Origin: Euglena gracilis
Lineage: Eukaryota; Euglenida; Euglenophyceae; Euglenales
Direction: 5' to 3'
NCBI GenBank assembly: GCA_039621445.1
Contig: CP154956.1
Location: 11,903,443 to 11,967,442 of the forward strand
Length of the DNA: 64,000 nt
Shown piece by piece: positions 21,201 through 31,353 of this stretch. The notes below the pieces were generated by a model that was not told the origin of the DNA, made no database searches, and saw nothing but the letters and a program-made list of their open reading frames with translations. The position numbers and the translations under genes are program-made. Every line of letters begins with the position of its first letter. Position 1 is the stretch's first letter.

Positions 21201-22955
21201 CAAACCCCTCTTAAATCAAGAGATTCGGGAATCCGAACTAATTCGTGGTATGATCTGCACCCCCACACCGGGTATTGGTCATACCTCCCAAATTCGCTTA
21301 GTAGCACCAATGGTGCAACCATGTGATACCTCACCCCCACATGCGCAACCGCGTCACCATTCGCGCAATCGTGATTCCCCAAATGTGCATGGTACCTATG
21401 GTACACTAAGTGGGATGTTCCTTGCGCAATCGCAAAATAACCCGAACAATACCCTTGGTGCAACCATCGGGGTACCCGCACATGGTGCGAATTCGCGCCC
21501 GGGCCCACACCCCTGGAATACCACCAAAGGGCCACGGGTTTCTCAGAAAGATTTCAAAGGCACCATCGCGATAGCGAACAAGGTGAAGCCCCAATGGGAT
21601 GGTGACCCCACCACATGGAAACAATTTTTCCGCGATTGGGAATATTACTGGGATTTGAAGGGACCCACCCAAGATGACAACCCCGAGGTAATCAAGATGG
21701 AATTCATCGATTGCCTCCCAAGGGATGAAAAAGAACACGCCAGACAATTGGTCATTGGCAGGCGCATTTCTTTTGAAGAATTGGTCGAGCAATATGCTTC
21801 CTCATGCTCCAGTTTGGTTTCCAGAATCAGTCTGGAAAACAAATGGCGCCAATTCACCCCCCCTGACCGCAAACTCTCGCATACTCCAAGTGGCTTGCAT
21901 TAGCAGCCGAGGTTGATGAGTTAGGGGAAAAGCAAATCAAAGAACAATTTGATGCGGTTTTACTGCGCTACATCCCCAAACTCATCAAGGAAATTCACCG
22001 CGAGGAACTCGCGGGACACATTTTGACTCTCGATGAGAGATGGAATTATATTTCCAAACAAATGAAGTTATCACAACTTCCGGGACAGATTGAATCGGCA
22101 TATCACCACCACCCTACCGCGGGTGTACCCACCGGTTCAGTCCATGCAGTCCAAAGGACTACTTCCCCAAAATCACCAAAATCACCATCGAGTGATTCCA
22201 AAACGCGCTATGCGCGCTCAAACCCCAAATCCCCGACACGGGAATCAAAACCGCGCTATTCGCGCTCTTCTGACCAAGTTTCGGACAAAGTGTGCTTTTT
22301 GTGTAATCAACCGGGACATATGTCTCGCGAATGTCCGAACCCCCAAGCGCGAAAGCGCAGTAAGAGCCCCCGAGGATCCCTCTCTTCCTGAAGTTCGCGT
22401 TCCTCACGATCTGCGCATTCGCAGCGGTCGGGATACCGATCGGGTGATGGAAGACCGCGTTCCCGTTCACCCCACCGCAATAGCGGACGTGGTTTCATAC
22501 CGCGTGGTCGGTCCCCCCGCCCCCCTACCCGCAATCGGGATGCCACTCGCGATTCTTCGCGATCGCGGTCGCGAAGTGGATCATCATCTTCGCGATCCGA
22601 CCGCGGTCGAGCGGATAACCGCTCCCCGCGTCGCTATGATGCCAAAAGGCAATCGCATTCGCGAAACCGTTGTTCCCTTTGTGGGTCTAAAGACCACCAT
22701 TCATCCAAGCGCCCCCGTTCCCGCTCTCCCCGCCCTAGCCATGGTCGTCGTGATTCCAATCGCGGTTCTGCCAATAGGCAGCGGGTTGGTTTCAAAATAT
22801 CCTCTATTGAGGAAAAAGTCCTGGCTTCGGGCAGGGAGGGGGATGAGAGCACCGAGGATGAGCTGGTGGAAGACAGGAATGCCATTCGCGCGATACGCGC
22901 AATTTATTCTAGGAAGGCTACCATAGGCCAAAAGGCCGACTCCGATATGGAGTAG
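18242..22955 (+). pseudogene. gag: gag of element 3, interrupted by a MITE
   Basis: ATG at 18,242 (MQSTTPIDY). Frameshifts near 18,700, 20,330, 21,000 and 21,890 and the MITE at 19,326-19,909 break it. Domains: Ser/Pro-rich N-terminus; NHV/SHVHTCVADCAMTLNN block; heptad-rich coiled coils (about 18,960-20,900); capsid-like WDGDPTTWKQFFRDWEYYW (about 21,597); CCHC knuckle 1, CFLCNQPGHMSREC (22,293-22,334); TGA at 22,389; then in the same frame an Arg/Ser-dipeptide-rich domain (about 22,392-22,670), a second knuckle with its last Cys changed to Arg (22,671-22,712), and an acidic tail ending at TAG 22,953. The two knuckles and RS domain are shared with element 2. Confidence 0.85.
19326..19909. 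mobile_element. MITE inserted in gag of element 3
   Basis: 584 bp flanked by the direct repeat GCAATTCTC (19,317-19,325 and 19,910-19,918). Near each end is an inverted repeat ATGGCCAGTTTTCCCC / ATGGCCAGTTTCCCC, with 4-5 unmatched outer bases. Interior is a (GGACCCCCCCA)n minisatellite on both sides of a unique GGCGCC-hairpin piece; no ORF. The homologous element 2 gag lacks it. An 8- or 9-bp TSD suits hAT or Mutator families. Confidence 0.85.
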
Positions 22956-23000
22956 GGGAGCCCGAGGTCTGAGGGCACGGACCTCTGGGCTGATGAACAG

Positions 23001-24737
23001 ATGGAGGTAGGAACTTATCACCCCTGCCCCCCCTGCCCATCGGTCTTTTTGGTCAGTACCCGGATAATTTTCGGGTCCCCCACTCCCCGCGCCAAATTTT
23101 TGCTTGGAATGTTGAGCAAAGTAAGCCAAGGGTCATGGAACAGTTGGCGCAACAACAATTTTACACCCGACCCTTCGCTTTGCGTACCCCCCATGAATCT
23201 TTTGGTCCAAGCGAAAATCAAAACTCAAAATTTCTGTGCACAAGCCAAAATTTTAGTCGACACAGGGTGTCGAATCCCCCTTTTTTTCTGCAAAGGACTT
23301 ATACCCACCCTCCTCTTGGTTCATGCCAAGAATCCCATCAAAATTATGACCGCTGACAACAGCCCCATGTGCGGTGGTGACTTGGGATGCATTTTGGATA
23401 TAGTTCTCCCCATTATCCCGAAGCACCACACACACACCCCACAATTCCAAAATTTTCTGGGTACTTGGGCATTCGAGGCGAATATCGCCGGGTCAGATGT
23501 CATACTCGGTTTTCCGTTCCTCCGGCAACACCGATTGGTGGGCGATTGTCCTTCGCACGGTTTACGCACTACCCCCCGCACACACACCACACCCCCGAAC
23601 TTGTTCCCCGTGACATCCCCCAGGATGTCCCCCCGCATTTCCACAACGTTTTCCACAACCGAAAACACCGTCTCCTACCCTAGGGGTAAAGAGAAAGCTG
23701 CCCCCCTACCCATCGCACTTTTACCGCTCGTTTCCCATGTGGTTAGGAATGCCAGTAGCTTAACCCGGCACGTTTCGCTGGGTTCCCAGGCGAAAGCCCA
23801 AAGGCCTGAAGTTATAACGGTGTCGAGTAGCCGCCCAGCTGCACAACTTTTTCGTTTTCCACCAGGTGTGTCGATTTCAGACACCCCTGTACACCCCACA
23901 GCAGCTACCCCAACAGACACCAACTTATGCACTGACACCCACACAAACACGCACCACATGCACCAACCCTCCTACCAATGCGCTCACTGTCGGAGAATTT
24001 CCGCTTACCATGATTTTGATTGTGGATGTCTAGTTGAAACTTCCAAACTAATCCGATTGGATCCCGCAACCGGGAATTTTTCTCCCACTTCACCTGGTAG
24101 TGGTACCTATACACCTGGTACGGATTTAGTAGATAAGCAAAAGGTACACAGTCTTGGTACCATGGGTGATACACCCATCAGTACACTTGGTAGTTATTCA
24201 CAGCTCACAAATACACTTGGCAGTTTTTCGCAATTCGCGAAAGTGAATCAAGCACAACAGTGCAAAGGCATAGCCTCCCTCTTCGGATTTGCGCATAGCG
24301 CTCCCTATGCGCCTATGGCGCTCTCCAACACCCCCGCGCATATCGCGCTTCCCGCACATAGTGCGAATCCCGCGCATATCGTGCATTTCGCGCTATCGCG
24401 CATCACCAATGATTGGGTATATGCCCAAACCACCCATGCACCACTTGGATTGAGTCCCATGGACATGTGTGTGGATGATTCACAATTTCGTTGTTCTATG
24501 TTACAGCGTGTTCCCCCCCTTCAGGATGTTGAGCAGATCTCTAAGTACACCAAGGATACCTGGAATGCTTTTCAATTTGATCAATATCGAATTTTGAAAC
24601 ATTGGTTTTCAAAAATCGCCGATATGGCGGATTCATTTGATTTGACCTTGGAAATTGATGCATTCTCCTCCAACGCGCATTCGCGATTACCGCGACATTG
24701 GTCGCAACATTCTAACGCATTTGATAAGTTTTGGTGA
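23001..24737 (+). pseudogene. Protease region and spacer of element 3
   Basis: Aspartic protease site AKILVDTGCRIPLFF (D-T-G-C at 23,259-23,270) and GSDVILGFPFLRQHRLVGDC (about 23,490-23,550) are the two hallmark blocks. The open frame then runs 400 residues through a Thr/Pro/His/Ser-rich spacer with short repeats (ACACTTGGT, CGCGCAT) to 24,737. ATG at 23,001 lies 46 bp past the gag stop, so expression would need frameshifting, reinitiation or trans-splicing. Confidence 0.8.
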
Positions 24738-24752
24738 GACACTATCCTATGG

Positions 24753-26600
24753 ATGCATCCCCCCCTAAAACTTATCCCGCTTGTTGTAGATAAGATTTTC
24801 CAGGATCAAGCGCGAGGCGCATTACTTGTTCCTGTGAATCCCGAAGCGGAATGGTTTCAAAATTTGACTTATGTCAGATTTTATTGGTGGGACTTACCAA
24901 TCGATGTTCCTCTATTCGAGGATTTCCGTGGTGTGGTATTACCACCTTTCCAAGAAATTTGTTTCTTTGATGCTTTCCATGTTTCTCAATGTCCACCCCT
25001 GAATGTTACTGTGTTGGATCATACCGACTATGTGGGAGCCGATACGGCTTTTGTCCATAATGCCGATAGGCATCACCGTTCGGAACCCCCTATGGCCGAT
25101 ATGACCCATAAACATGTTTCCGCTGTCATTGAAAGTGCAGGACAGCATCCCAAATCAGCAGAATTTTGTACGCACATCAGTCGCGAATTTTCTGGTGTTT
25201 TGGAGAACCCTGTTTACGCTTGTGATATAGATCCCGCTATCCGCGGACCTTTTGGAGTTTGTAAGATCGAGCTTAAGGAAGGCGCAAAGCCGATGCATCG
25301 GAAATTTTTCCGTTGTTCAGGAGAAAGAGAGATAGCTCTCAATGAAATGATTGAAAAGCTCATAGAGCGAAAGTGGATCATCCCTTCCAAGGGTGAATGG
25401 ACCTCCCAGGCTTTTGTGGTTCCTAAGCCCCCAGACCCATCAGGTCAGAAAAAGTGGAGGCTGGTACTGGATTATTGGTGCTTAAACTCACAAACTAAGG
25501 ATGACCCATTCCCGCTACCTCTAATAGAGGATCTCATCACGAAACAAGCGGATAACCGCTTGTGGTCAATTTTCGACCTGGAGGATGGTTTCCACCAAAT
25601 GCATCTGGATCCCGATTCGCAAGCCTATACGGCTTTTGTAACATCCAAAGGTGTTTACCAATGGACGGTTTTACCAATGGGTGTTAAGAATGGACCAGCA
25701 ATTTCAGCGCATGAGCCAATGGGTCTTACGGTATTTACTGTTTGCGCTGGTATACATTGAAGATGTTTTGGTTTGTACTCCCCCTCCTTCAGCGAATACA
25801 CACGATAATATTCTCGACATTCACTATCGTGATGTTCGCGCGGTATTAGCCGCATTTCTCAAGCATAGACTTTTTGTCAAAGGTGCAAAAGTGCACTTAT
25901 TTCGCGAAACGATAACGTTTTGCGGTCACATTCTCAATAATGGCCAACGCCGAGCGGCGCCTAGCAAACTAGAGTCCATTAAGAAATGGACACCTGAGGT
26001 CATCAAGACCATCACCCATTTGAAAGGATTTTTGGGATTAGCCCAATATTACGCGATTTACATGAAAGATTTCGCGAACATCGCGGTACCTCTAACGAGG
26101 CAACTTAAAAATCGCGCACACGAGAATACAAAAATCAAATGGGACGCAGATATGCGTGAAGCTCTACAGAGCATTAAAAAGCTAATGCTTGAAAATGTCG
26201 TACTGGACATCGCGGATCCCTACAAGCCTTATGTGCTAGAAGTTGATAGCAGCGATTATGCTGTAGGCGGAGTTCTAAGCCAGCATAACGCGGCTAACGA
26301 ATTACGCCCTGTAGCATTCTTCAGCAGAAAGCTACAAGGTGAAGATGGCAAAGGCCAAGTCAAATGGAGTATCCGTGAGAAGGAAACGTACGCAATTGTA
26401 CTTCTTTTACAAAAATTCCGTAGCTGGGTCGCCAGTTCCTTGGTACAAATACTGGTGTTGACTGACCATGAGAGTCTTCAACACTAGTATACCGAGGATC
26501 TGAACAAAGCCATGTCATCCGTAGGCCGAAGATTCCGATGGCATGAATTTTTGAGCCAGTTCAACCTAGTGGTTGTATATACCCCTGGCCATACACAAAA
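24753..26600 (+). pseudogene. Reverse transcriptase-RNase H of element 3
   Basis: ATG 24,753. RT motifs: KWRLVLDYWCLNSQT, DPFPLPLIEDLI, SIFDLEDGFHQMHL (first catalytic Asp), YQWTVLPMGVKNGP. A frameshift near 25,700 then leads to FALVYIEDVLV, where the YxDD box reads Y-I-E-D, its first Asp changed to Glu. Then FCGHILNNGQRRAAPSKL, HLKGFLGLAQYY. RNase H: YVLEVDSSDYAVGGVLSQ, IREKETYAIVL, LTDHESLQH; TAG at 26,485 lies within this domain and the same frame resumes with VVVYTPGHTQKVADPLSR. RT copies the RNA; RNase H removes the template. Confidence 0.9.
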
Positions 26601-27483
26601 AGTAGCAGACCCGCTCAGTCGAGAACCCTGGCATTACCCCGGTAACCCGGATGAAGGTGATGCCACCTTTCATGGAAGCCAAGAGTCTGATGAATTCGCA
26701 CGTCGATATGACGCAGCCGACGATATGTTGGATTCTTTTCCCGTTTCATCAATTTTTCGTTCTTTGCCAGTCTCTCCTATACGGGGGAGAAGGCGGCAAG
26801 GTCGCACACCTGGTCCCCGTCGCATTACGCGATTTGAATCTCCTTCCCCCCTCTTCTTTTGCGAATGGGATTATTCCCATGATCCTGTATATAGCACGAT
26901 AGTGCAAAGACTGCGCAATGGCGAGGTTGTACATAATTATTCACTTTCCCCTTTACGGTTGGTTTACCGCGATGATGCGGGATATAAATATTGTATACCC
27001 CGTGACTTGGTTGATGAAGTTCTTTTATGTTATCACAACCAAGGTCACCCTGGGGCCCCCAAACTTCTTTCTTTGGTGGGTCGCAGGTACTGTACAACCC
27101 TGAAAGAAAACGATTTCCATTCGCGCTGCTTGCAAATTTCGCAACGGTGCCAAATTTGTCAAGCGGTGAAACCGCGCAGAGGTACCCCCCCTGGTACGCT
27201 TGATTTTTTCCCCGTACCCCCTGACATTTTTACGTCCCTCTGCATGGATTTTCTGGAATTAGAACCTTGCACATGATCAGACGGCAAAAATTACGATTAT
27301 GTTTTTTGTTGTCGTCTGTAGGCTGAGTGGTTACATAGTAGCCATTCCATGCCAAAAGGCAGGGTTGACCGCGCAAATTTTAGCGCAGATATTTATGGAG
27401 AAGTGTATCTGCCTAATGGGCTTACCGAATGAGATTGTCAGTGATCAAGATCATTTGATCTCCTCTCGAATTTTACCTTTTTG
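26601..27483 (+). pseudogene. Integrase of element 3, truncated after the second Asp
   Basis: Zinc-binding domain: LCYHNQGHPGAPKLL, then CQICQAVKPRRG (HHCC). Core: first Asp in LCMDFLELE (about 27,247), a frame change near 27,275, second Asp in EIVSDQDHLISS. The D,D-35-E glutamate and the C-terminal domain are missing: the sequence passes within about 30 bp into ORF C. Confidence 0.85.
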
Positions 27484-27903
27484 TTGCCTGAATACCCCCC
27501 TGAGGCCTACAAAATGGAATTTACCGATTGGGTAAGAGAAGTTTTAAGGCCCTTCACCATCCGAGCGCGAGTCGCAGGTTGGCACACCAAGGCAGATCCT
27601 GCCGTTTATCCGGGGATACCCCCACAGATTGAATGCAACCACCCCCGCCTAAATTTTTGGATCTGCCCGACAATGTTGCCACTTTTCTTCTGGGATAACC
27701 TCCAGAATTTTCTTCATCGAGAAGCCAACAGGCTTGGAGTACGATTACCCGATGGGTATACACAAAAATGGGAATATCCCGACTTTGATGTCGATGAGCC
27801 TGAAAGGCAACTTGTAAACTTTGAACCTCCGATACTGGAGGTAGTGGAATCTCCTGAAGGGGATTACGTTCGGGAGATCAGACCACCGACTCCCAGGAAA
27901 TGA
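27484..27903 (+). pseudogene. ORF C of element 3
   Basis: About 139 residues, open from the integrase deletion to TGA 27,901. Aromatic- and Pro-rich middle (IPPQIECNHPRLNFWICP, MLPLFFWDNLQNFL), acidic C-terminus ending IRPPTPRK. Its match to the element 2 protein at 13,146-13,604 is the only support that it was a real protein. No chromodomain pattern. Confidence 0.6.
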
Positions 27904-28745
27904 CCATCTGTGCCATAGATACCCCAGGCTTACAGGCCACAGGACCCTGTTCTGACCTTTCCATCAGGCCTATAGGCCCTGTATTCGGTATCCATCCCAG
28001 GCACATCTGCCAATATGTATTTTTACTGTACATATTACCCCCTCTCTTTTGGGCTACCGCCCGTCTATTGAGGTATATGCCTCTGGGGATACCCCATCGA
28101 CAACATCGTGTCCGAGCAGCGCTGTGAAGCCTTCTCCTAGCGGTATATGCCGCCAGTAAGAAGACACACAACGTACAGCGCGCACACCGTAATAATAGCT
28201 CCCAACTTGTTACTTTTCGGCTATAAGGCCACATAAGACTGCCAGACAGCAAAACGTCTTCTAAGGTCTTTTGACCAGCCCCCCACTCCTCTCTCCTTTA
28301 CCCCCCTGGGCAAAATATCGCTGTCGCCGGCAGTTGGTTTTGTAAATAGCTCTTTCTCCCTGGTCAGATATGACTGGCCAGGTGCCCCCTCCTTCCACAC
28401 CCTACCCTTGAATCTTTTCTGATTATGGAATGAAACCTCCCCGCGTGTCATAGACACACCCCAAAATGGGTGGATGGGACTTTCTGGAGTGGAAACCTTC
28501 CAGCCCCATTTCCCAATGGGCTCTTCCGCTTCCACCCCTTTGCCGCAATAAGTAGGCACCGCATAAGCGGTTAACCACTTTTGCGCGTTTTTGCGTTATT
28601 TCGCAATATCCTTCCCACACCCCTGGTGACAGGAGAACCAAAAGCCGCAAACGGCCCTGTGACAGGTCCCCGTCCCCAGGACTGTGTCCGGCATTCCGAC
28701 AGGCCTGGTCCAGTAGGGAAATCGGGCATAACCCTGGGAGGGGGA
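27904..28745 (+). mobile_element. 3' untranslated region and PPT of element 3
   Basis: No convincing ORF. From 28,240 on it is the reverse complement of 735-1,290 and of 62,183-62,710. It ends in the polypurine tract GGGAGGGGGA (28,736-28,745) directly before the LTR. Confidence 0.8.
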
Positions 28746-29177
28746 TGTGTACCAGGCAGCCGTAAGGCCATGGTACTGTGTATGTAGGTATAAGCCTACG
28801 GCCAGATATAGCTCTGAGCCCCATACACAGTACTTGCTTGGTGGTATTCCTACAGATGGCCAACGGCCTGAATTAGGAATACCAAAGCCTAATTCTGGTT
28901 CTCCTCTCCACAGGTGGTATTTCATTCCATTCTGGTCTTTGATTCAAGACTTGAGTTTCAGGTTTGATTTTTCTGATTTGAAGTCCTGAAAGGACAGCCA
29001 AGAACTTGGCATCGATTTCCGTAGCCCATAGGGCTTCTCCCCTGTCTTGTGCTCTGCCTCTTAATTGGGGAAAAGGGCAATACAGCTTTTATATTTATTT
29101 TATATTTTTCTTGTTACTCCTACTTATATCTTTTTCTGCGCACCAAAGGGCGAAAGCGATAAGGTAGGACGTACACT
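28746..29177 (+). mobile_element. 3' LTR of element 3
   Basis: 432 bp, same termini as the 5' LTR, followed by TSD GCAGG. Splice-acceptor-like CTCCTCTCCACAG|GTGG at 28,901-28,917. Confidence 0.92.
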
Positions 29178-29182
29178 GCAGG

Positions 29183-29295
29183 GGCCCGCCGCTGCCAGTC
29201 AGCATAGGATCGAACCAATCTGCTACCAAGTGTATAATACCTGGAAGCCTTTCTTTCTGTGAAGTATGTGTAGGATTGTAACCACTCTGCTACCA
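29183..29295 (-). mobile_element. Distal leader and PBS of element 2
   Basis: On the minus strand the LTR is followed by TGGTAGCAGAGTGG (29,295 downwards) and, 67 bp on, by a second TGGTAGCAG copy; then element 3's TSD. Continues at 17,543 on the far side of element 3. Confidence 0.8.
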
Positions 29296-29612
29296 AGTGT
29301 ACGTCTGATTCCCAATTCCCCTTTCCCAATTCCCAAAAAGCCTTCGCTTTCGCCTGGGCGCACCTGCTTGGGAACTGAAAATCAGAGTAACAGAAAATCC
29401 CTTTTCCCACTTCCCAAGAAGCAAAGCACGGAGCAATGCAGGGAGGACGGACTGGACATCCAAGTCCGGTCCGAAGAAAAAGGAAGGACAAAGGGAAAAA
29501 CAGAATACCACCTGTGGAGAGAGAAGGGGCACCCATTAAGAAATCCTAATAGGATCTGCTTCCCTCCTAACTTCCTCAACGGAAGGGGACAGAAGCATAC
29601 GCCTGGTACACA
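29296..29612 (-). mobile_element. 5' LTR of element 2
   Basis: 317 bp, TGTGTACCAGGC (29,612) to GACGTACACT (29,296). Partner of 418-734; six to ten differences by eye. Outer flank is AGAAC (29,613-29,617). Confidence 0.88.
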
Positions 29613-29713
29613 AGAACCTGGGGGGGAAGTACGCAGGTAAAAAAAGGAGCGGAATGGGGCAGAAATTCGCTATTTGAGGTGCGCAAGTGCCAGGCCGCCT
29701 CCCGCCGCCCACA
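29613..29713 (-). mobile_element. LTR fragment of the element 1 family
   Basis: Reverse complement begins TGTGGGCGGCGGGAGGCGG and runs through the GCCCCATTCCGCT block, matching the first 95 bp of the element 1 LTR. It is cut off where element 2 begins. It confirms TGTGGG as the true LTR start. Confidence 0.75.
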
Positions 29714-29927
29714 TATATTCTTATTCTTTCCTTTTCTCCAGACCAGACTTGGTTATCCTGTCCGTCCTCCCTGCATTGCTCTGTGCTTTGCTTCTTGGGA
29801 AGTTGGGAAAAGGGTTTTTTCTGTTACTCTGATTATCAGTTCCCAAGTAGGTGTGCCAAGGTGAAAGCAAAGGCTTTTTGGGAATTGGGAAAGGGGAATT
29901 GGGAATCAGACGTACACTAGAATATTC
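29714..29927 (+). mobile_element. Family-B LTR fragment (3' part)
   Basis: Matches the last 200 bp of the element 2 LTR (CCGTCCTCCCTGCATTGCTC...GGGAATCAGACGTACACT) in plus orientation. Truncated at its left by the element-1-type LTR piece. Confidence 0.75.
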
Positions 29928-30110
29928 TTTTGTTTTTCTTGAAATCCTCGGATATTTTCTAGATATCCCAATTGACCCAAAGACGTAAACACAAATCAAT
30001 GTGAAAACATAGAATCAGAGCCAGCGGTCTGCGAGGCAGAAAGTTCGAATTAGGAATACAGAAATGAGTTCGACAGTTGGTAAGGTAAGCGATCAGCAAA
30101 TAGTTCGCAC
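29928..30110. repeat. Dispersed repeat C, copy 1
   Basis: About 180 bp matching 62,799-62,990 at roughly 80% by eye: AGAATATTCTTTTGTTTTT...GTTCGAATTAGGAATACA...AAATAGTTCGCACA. Probably 3' UTR or LTR of another retroelement on the minus strand, because the second copy lies just downstream of a minus-strand chromodomain ORF. Confidence 0.55.
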
Positions 30111-30320
30111 AATGTCATCACATGAAGGGCGCAAACCCCTTGGACACGGCCCTTGCTATGGGTGGCTCCCCCCGCATCCACCTCAATATTCCCTTCTTCA
30201 AGTCCAAGGTTTTCCTCCACATCTCCACTTCCCACCGGCCAGTCTTTTTGTGACTCATCACCACGGCTTTTCCTTTCCGGACATCAATAGTCATCCGCCG
30301 ATGTGCACGGGTGCAGTGGG
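30111..30320 (-). pseudogene. Unidentified coding remnant cut by the TRIM
   Basis: A minus-strand frame of about 58 codons from ATG (30,299) reads MTIDVRKGKAVVMSHKKTG, RWEVEMWRKTLDLKKG and stops at 30,118. Its upstream part would lie beyond the TRIM at 31,354-31,573. I do not recognise it. Confidence 0.3.
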
Positions 30321-30325
30321 ACACC

Positions 30326-30658
30326 TGTATACGTTGGTCGTCACCACCCGCCGTTGGACGGCCACGGGGCAGCTCATACTGCTTGCCGTGGCACGCCCTC
30401 AGGCGGGGAACTACACCCAAGGTCCGGCCAACCAGTGTCTCGTCCTTGGGCGCAGTTACACGCGCCGGTCGATCCCCGCGGTATGCCCTCTGCCCGTACG
30501 GGATCGACCAGGACTCACACGGCGGGACCTTGGTCTCGAACCCATGACCTCCCGCGTGTGAGCCCAGCACCTTACCGAATAAGCTACTCGAGCGATACTC
30601 GGCTTGGTACTACGCGCCGGCTACCAACCTCCGTAGGATCTCCCGTCTGCCGCACACA
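30326..30658 (-). repeat. 3' LTR of the TRIM
   Basis: 333 bp. B box (minus) at 30,542-30,532, A box TAGCTTATTCGG at 30,586-30,575. Confidence 0.93.
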
Positions 30659-31015
30659 CTCCCCTCCCAAGAGCCTTACTACACTAGCCCACTGCGTCAC
30701 TATGGCCGTGGCCCCTGCAGCTCGGGTTATGCCTCACACGGCCCTAGTTGGCTGAGTGCTTCTCACGAGTACTGCGTCACCAGGCTGCCGACCCCTGCAG
30801 CTCGGGTTTGCTATTGCCGGCAGTTTACGTGTTGTCGACTTCCACGGGCTCTGCCGCCTTGGAGCGTCCCCCTTAGCATCGGCTTGAGACTTTGGAACGG
30901 TGTAGGAGTTTCAGTCGCCCTAGACTCGGCGCGTCCGCCTCCGCCTTCCGGGCGCCGTGGGGTCAGGCTCTGACTTCCCGGTTCGTGTGGCATTAGACGG
31001 GTTCCCCTGCTACCA

Positions 31016-31348
31016 TGTATACGTTGGTCGTCACCACCCGCCGTTGGACGGCCACGGGGCAGCTCATACTGCTTGCCGTGGCACGCCCTCAGGCGGGGAA
31101 CTACACCCAAGGTCCGGCCAACCAGTGTCTCGTCCTTGGGCGCAGTTACACGCGCCGGTCGATCCCCGCGGTATGCCCTCTGCCCGTACGGGATCGACCA
31201 GGACTCACACGGCGGGACCTTGGTCTCGAACCCATGACCTCCCGCGTGTGAGCCCAGCACCTTACCGAATAAGCTACTCGAGCGATACTCGGCTTGGTAC
31301 TACGCGCCGGCTACCAACCTCCGTAGGATCTCCCGTCTGCCGCACACA
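31016..31348 (-). repeat. 5' LTR of the TRIM
   Basis: 333 bp. B box at 31,232-31,222, A box at 31,276-31,265 (minus). A Pol III transcript starting here would run into the interior. Confidence 0.93.
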
Positions 31349-31353
31349 ACACC

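Larger units (their letters stand above)
17544..29182 (+). mobile_element. Element 3: family-B gypsy-like retrotransposon inserted in the leader of element 2
   Basis: 11.6-kb copy bounded by TSD GCAGG (17,544-17,548 and 29,178-29,182). Order: LTR, PBS, gag, protease, RT, RNase H, integrase (truncated), ORF C, 3' UTR, PPT, LTR. The protease-RT-RH-IN order makes it Ty3/gypsy-like; no chromodomain is visible. In-frame stops at 22,389 and 26,485, several gag frameshifts, an integrase deletion and a MITE in gag make it defective. It is the best guide to the undamaged structure of element 2. Confidence 0.9.
30326..31348 (-). mobile_element. Complete TRIM (terminal-repeat retrotransposon in miniature)
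   Basis: 1,023 bp, flanked by TSD ACACC (30,321-30,325 and 31,349-31,353). Read on the minus strand: 5' LTR 31,348-31,016, PBS TGGTAGCAGG (31,015-31,006), 357-bp interior without an ORF, PPT GGGAGGGGAG (30,668-30,659), 3' LTR 30,658-30,326. LTR ends are TGT...ACA. The two LTRs appear identical, so insertion is very recent. It has no coding capacity and needs reverse transcriptase and integrase from elsewhere; the shared initiator-tRNA PBS and 5-bp TSD fit gypsy machinery. Confidence 0.94.

Noticed and set aside
28995-29030. Dinoflagellate-type spliced leader (CCGTAGCCA...) in the family-B LTR
   Set aside because: Only the first 9 bases match; the true SL is in the array and is of the Euglena type.
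30040-30060. B box at GTTCGAATTAGG (also at 62,925)
   Set aside because: The consensus end (TCC) is missing and no A box lies at a suitable distance.
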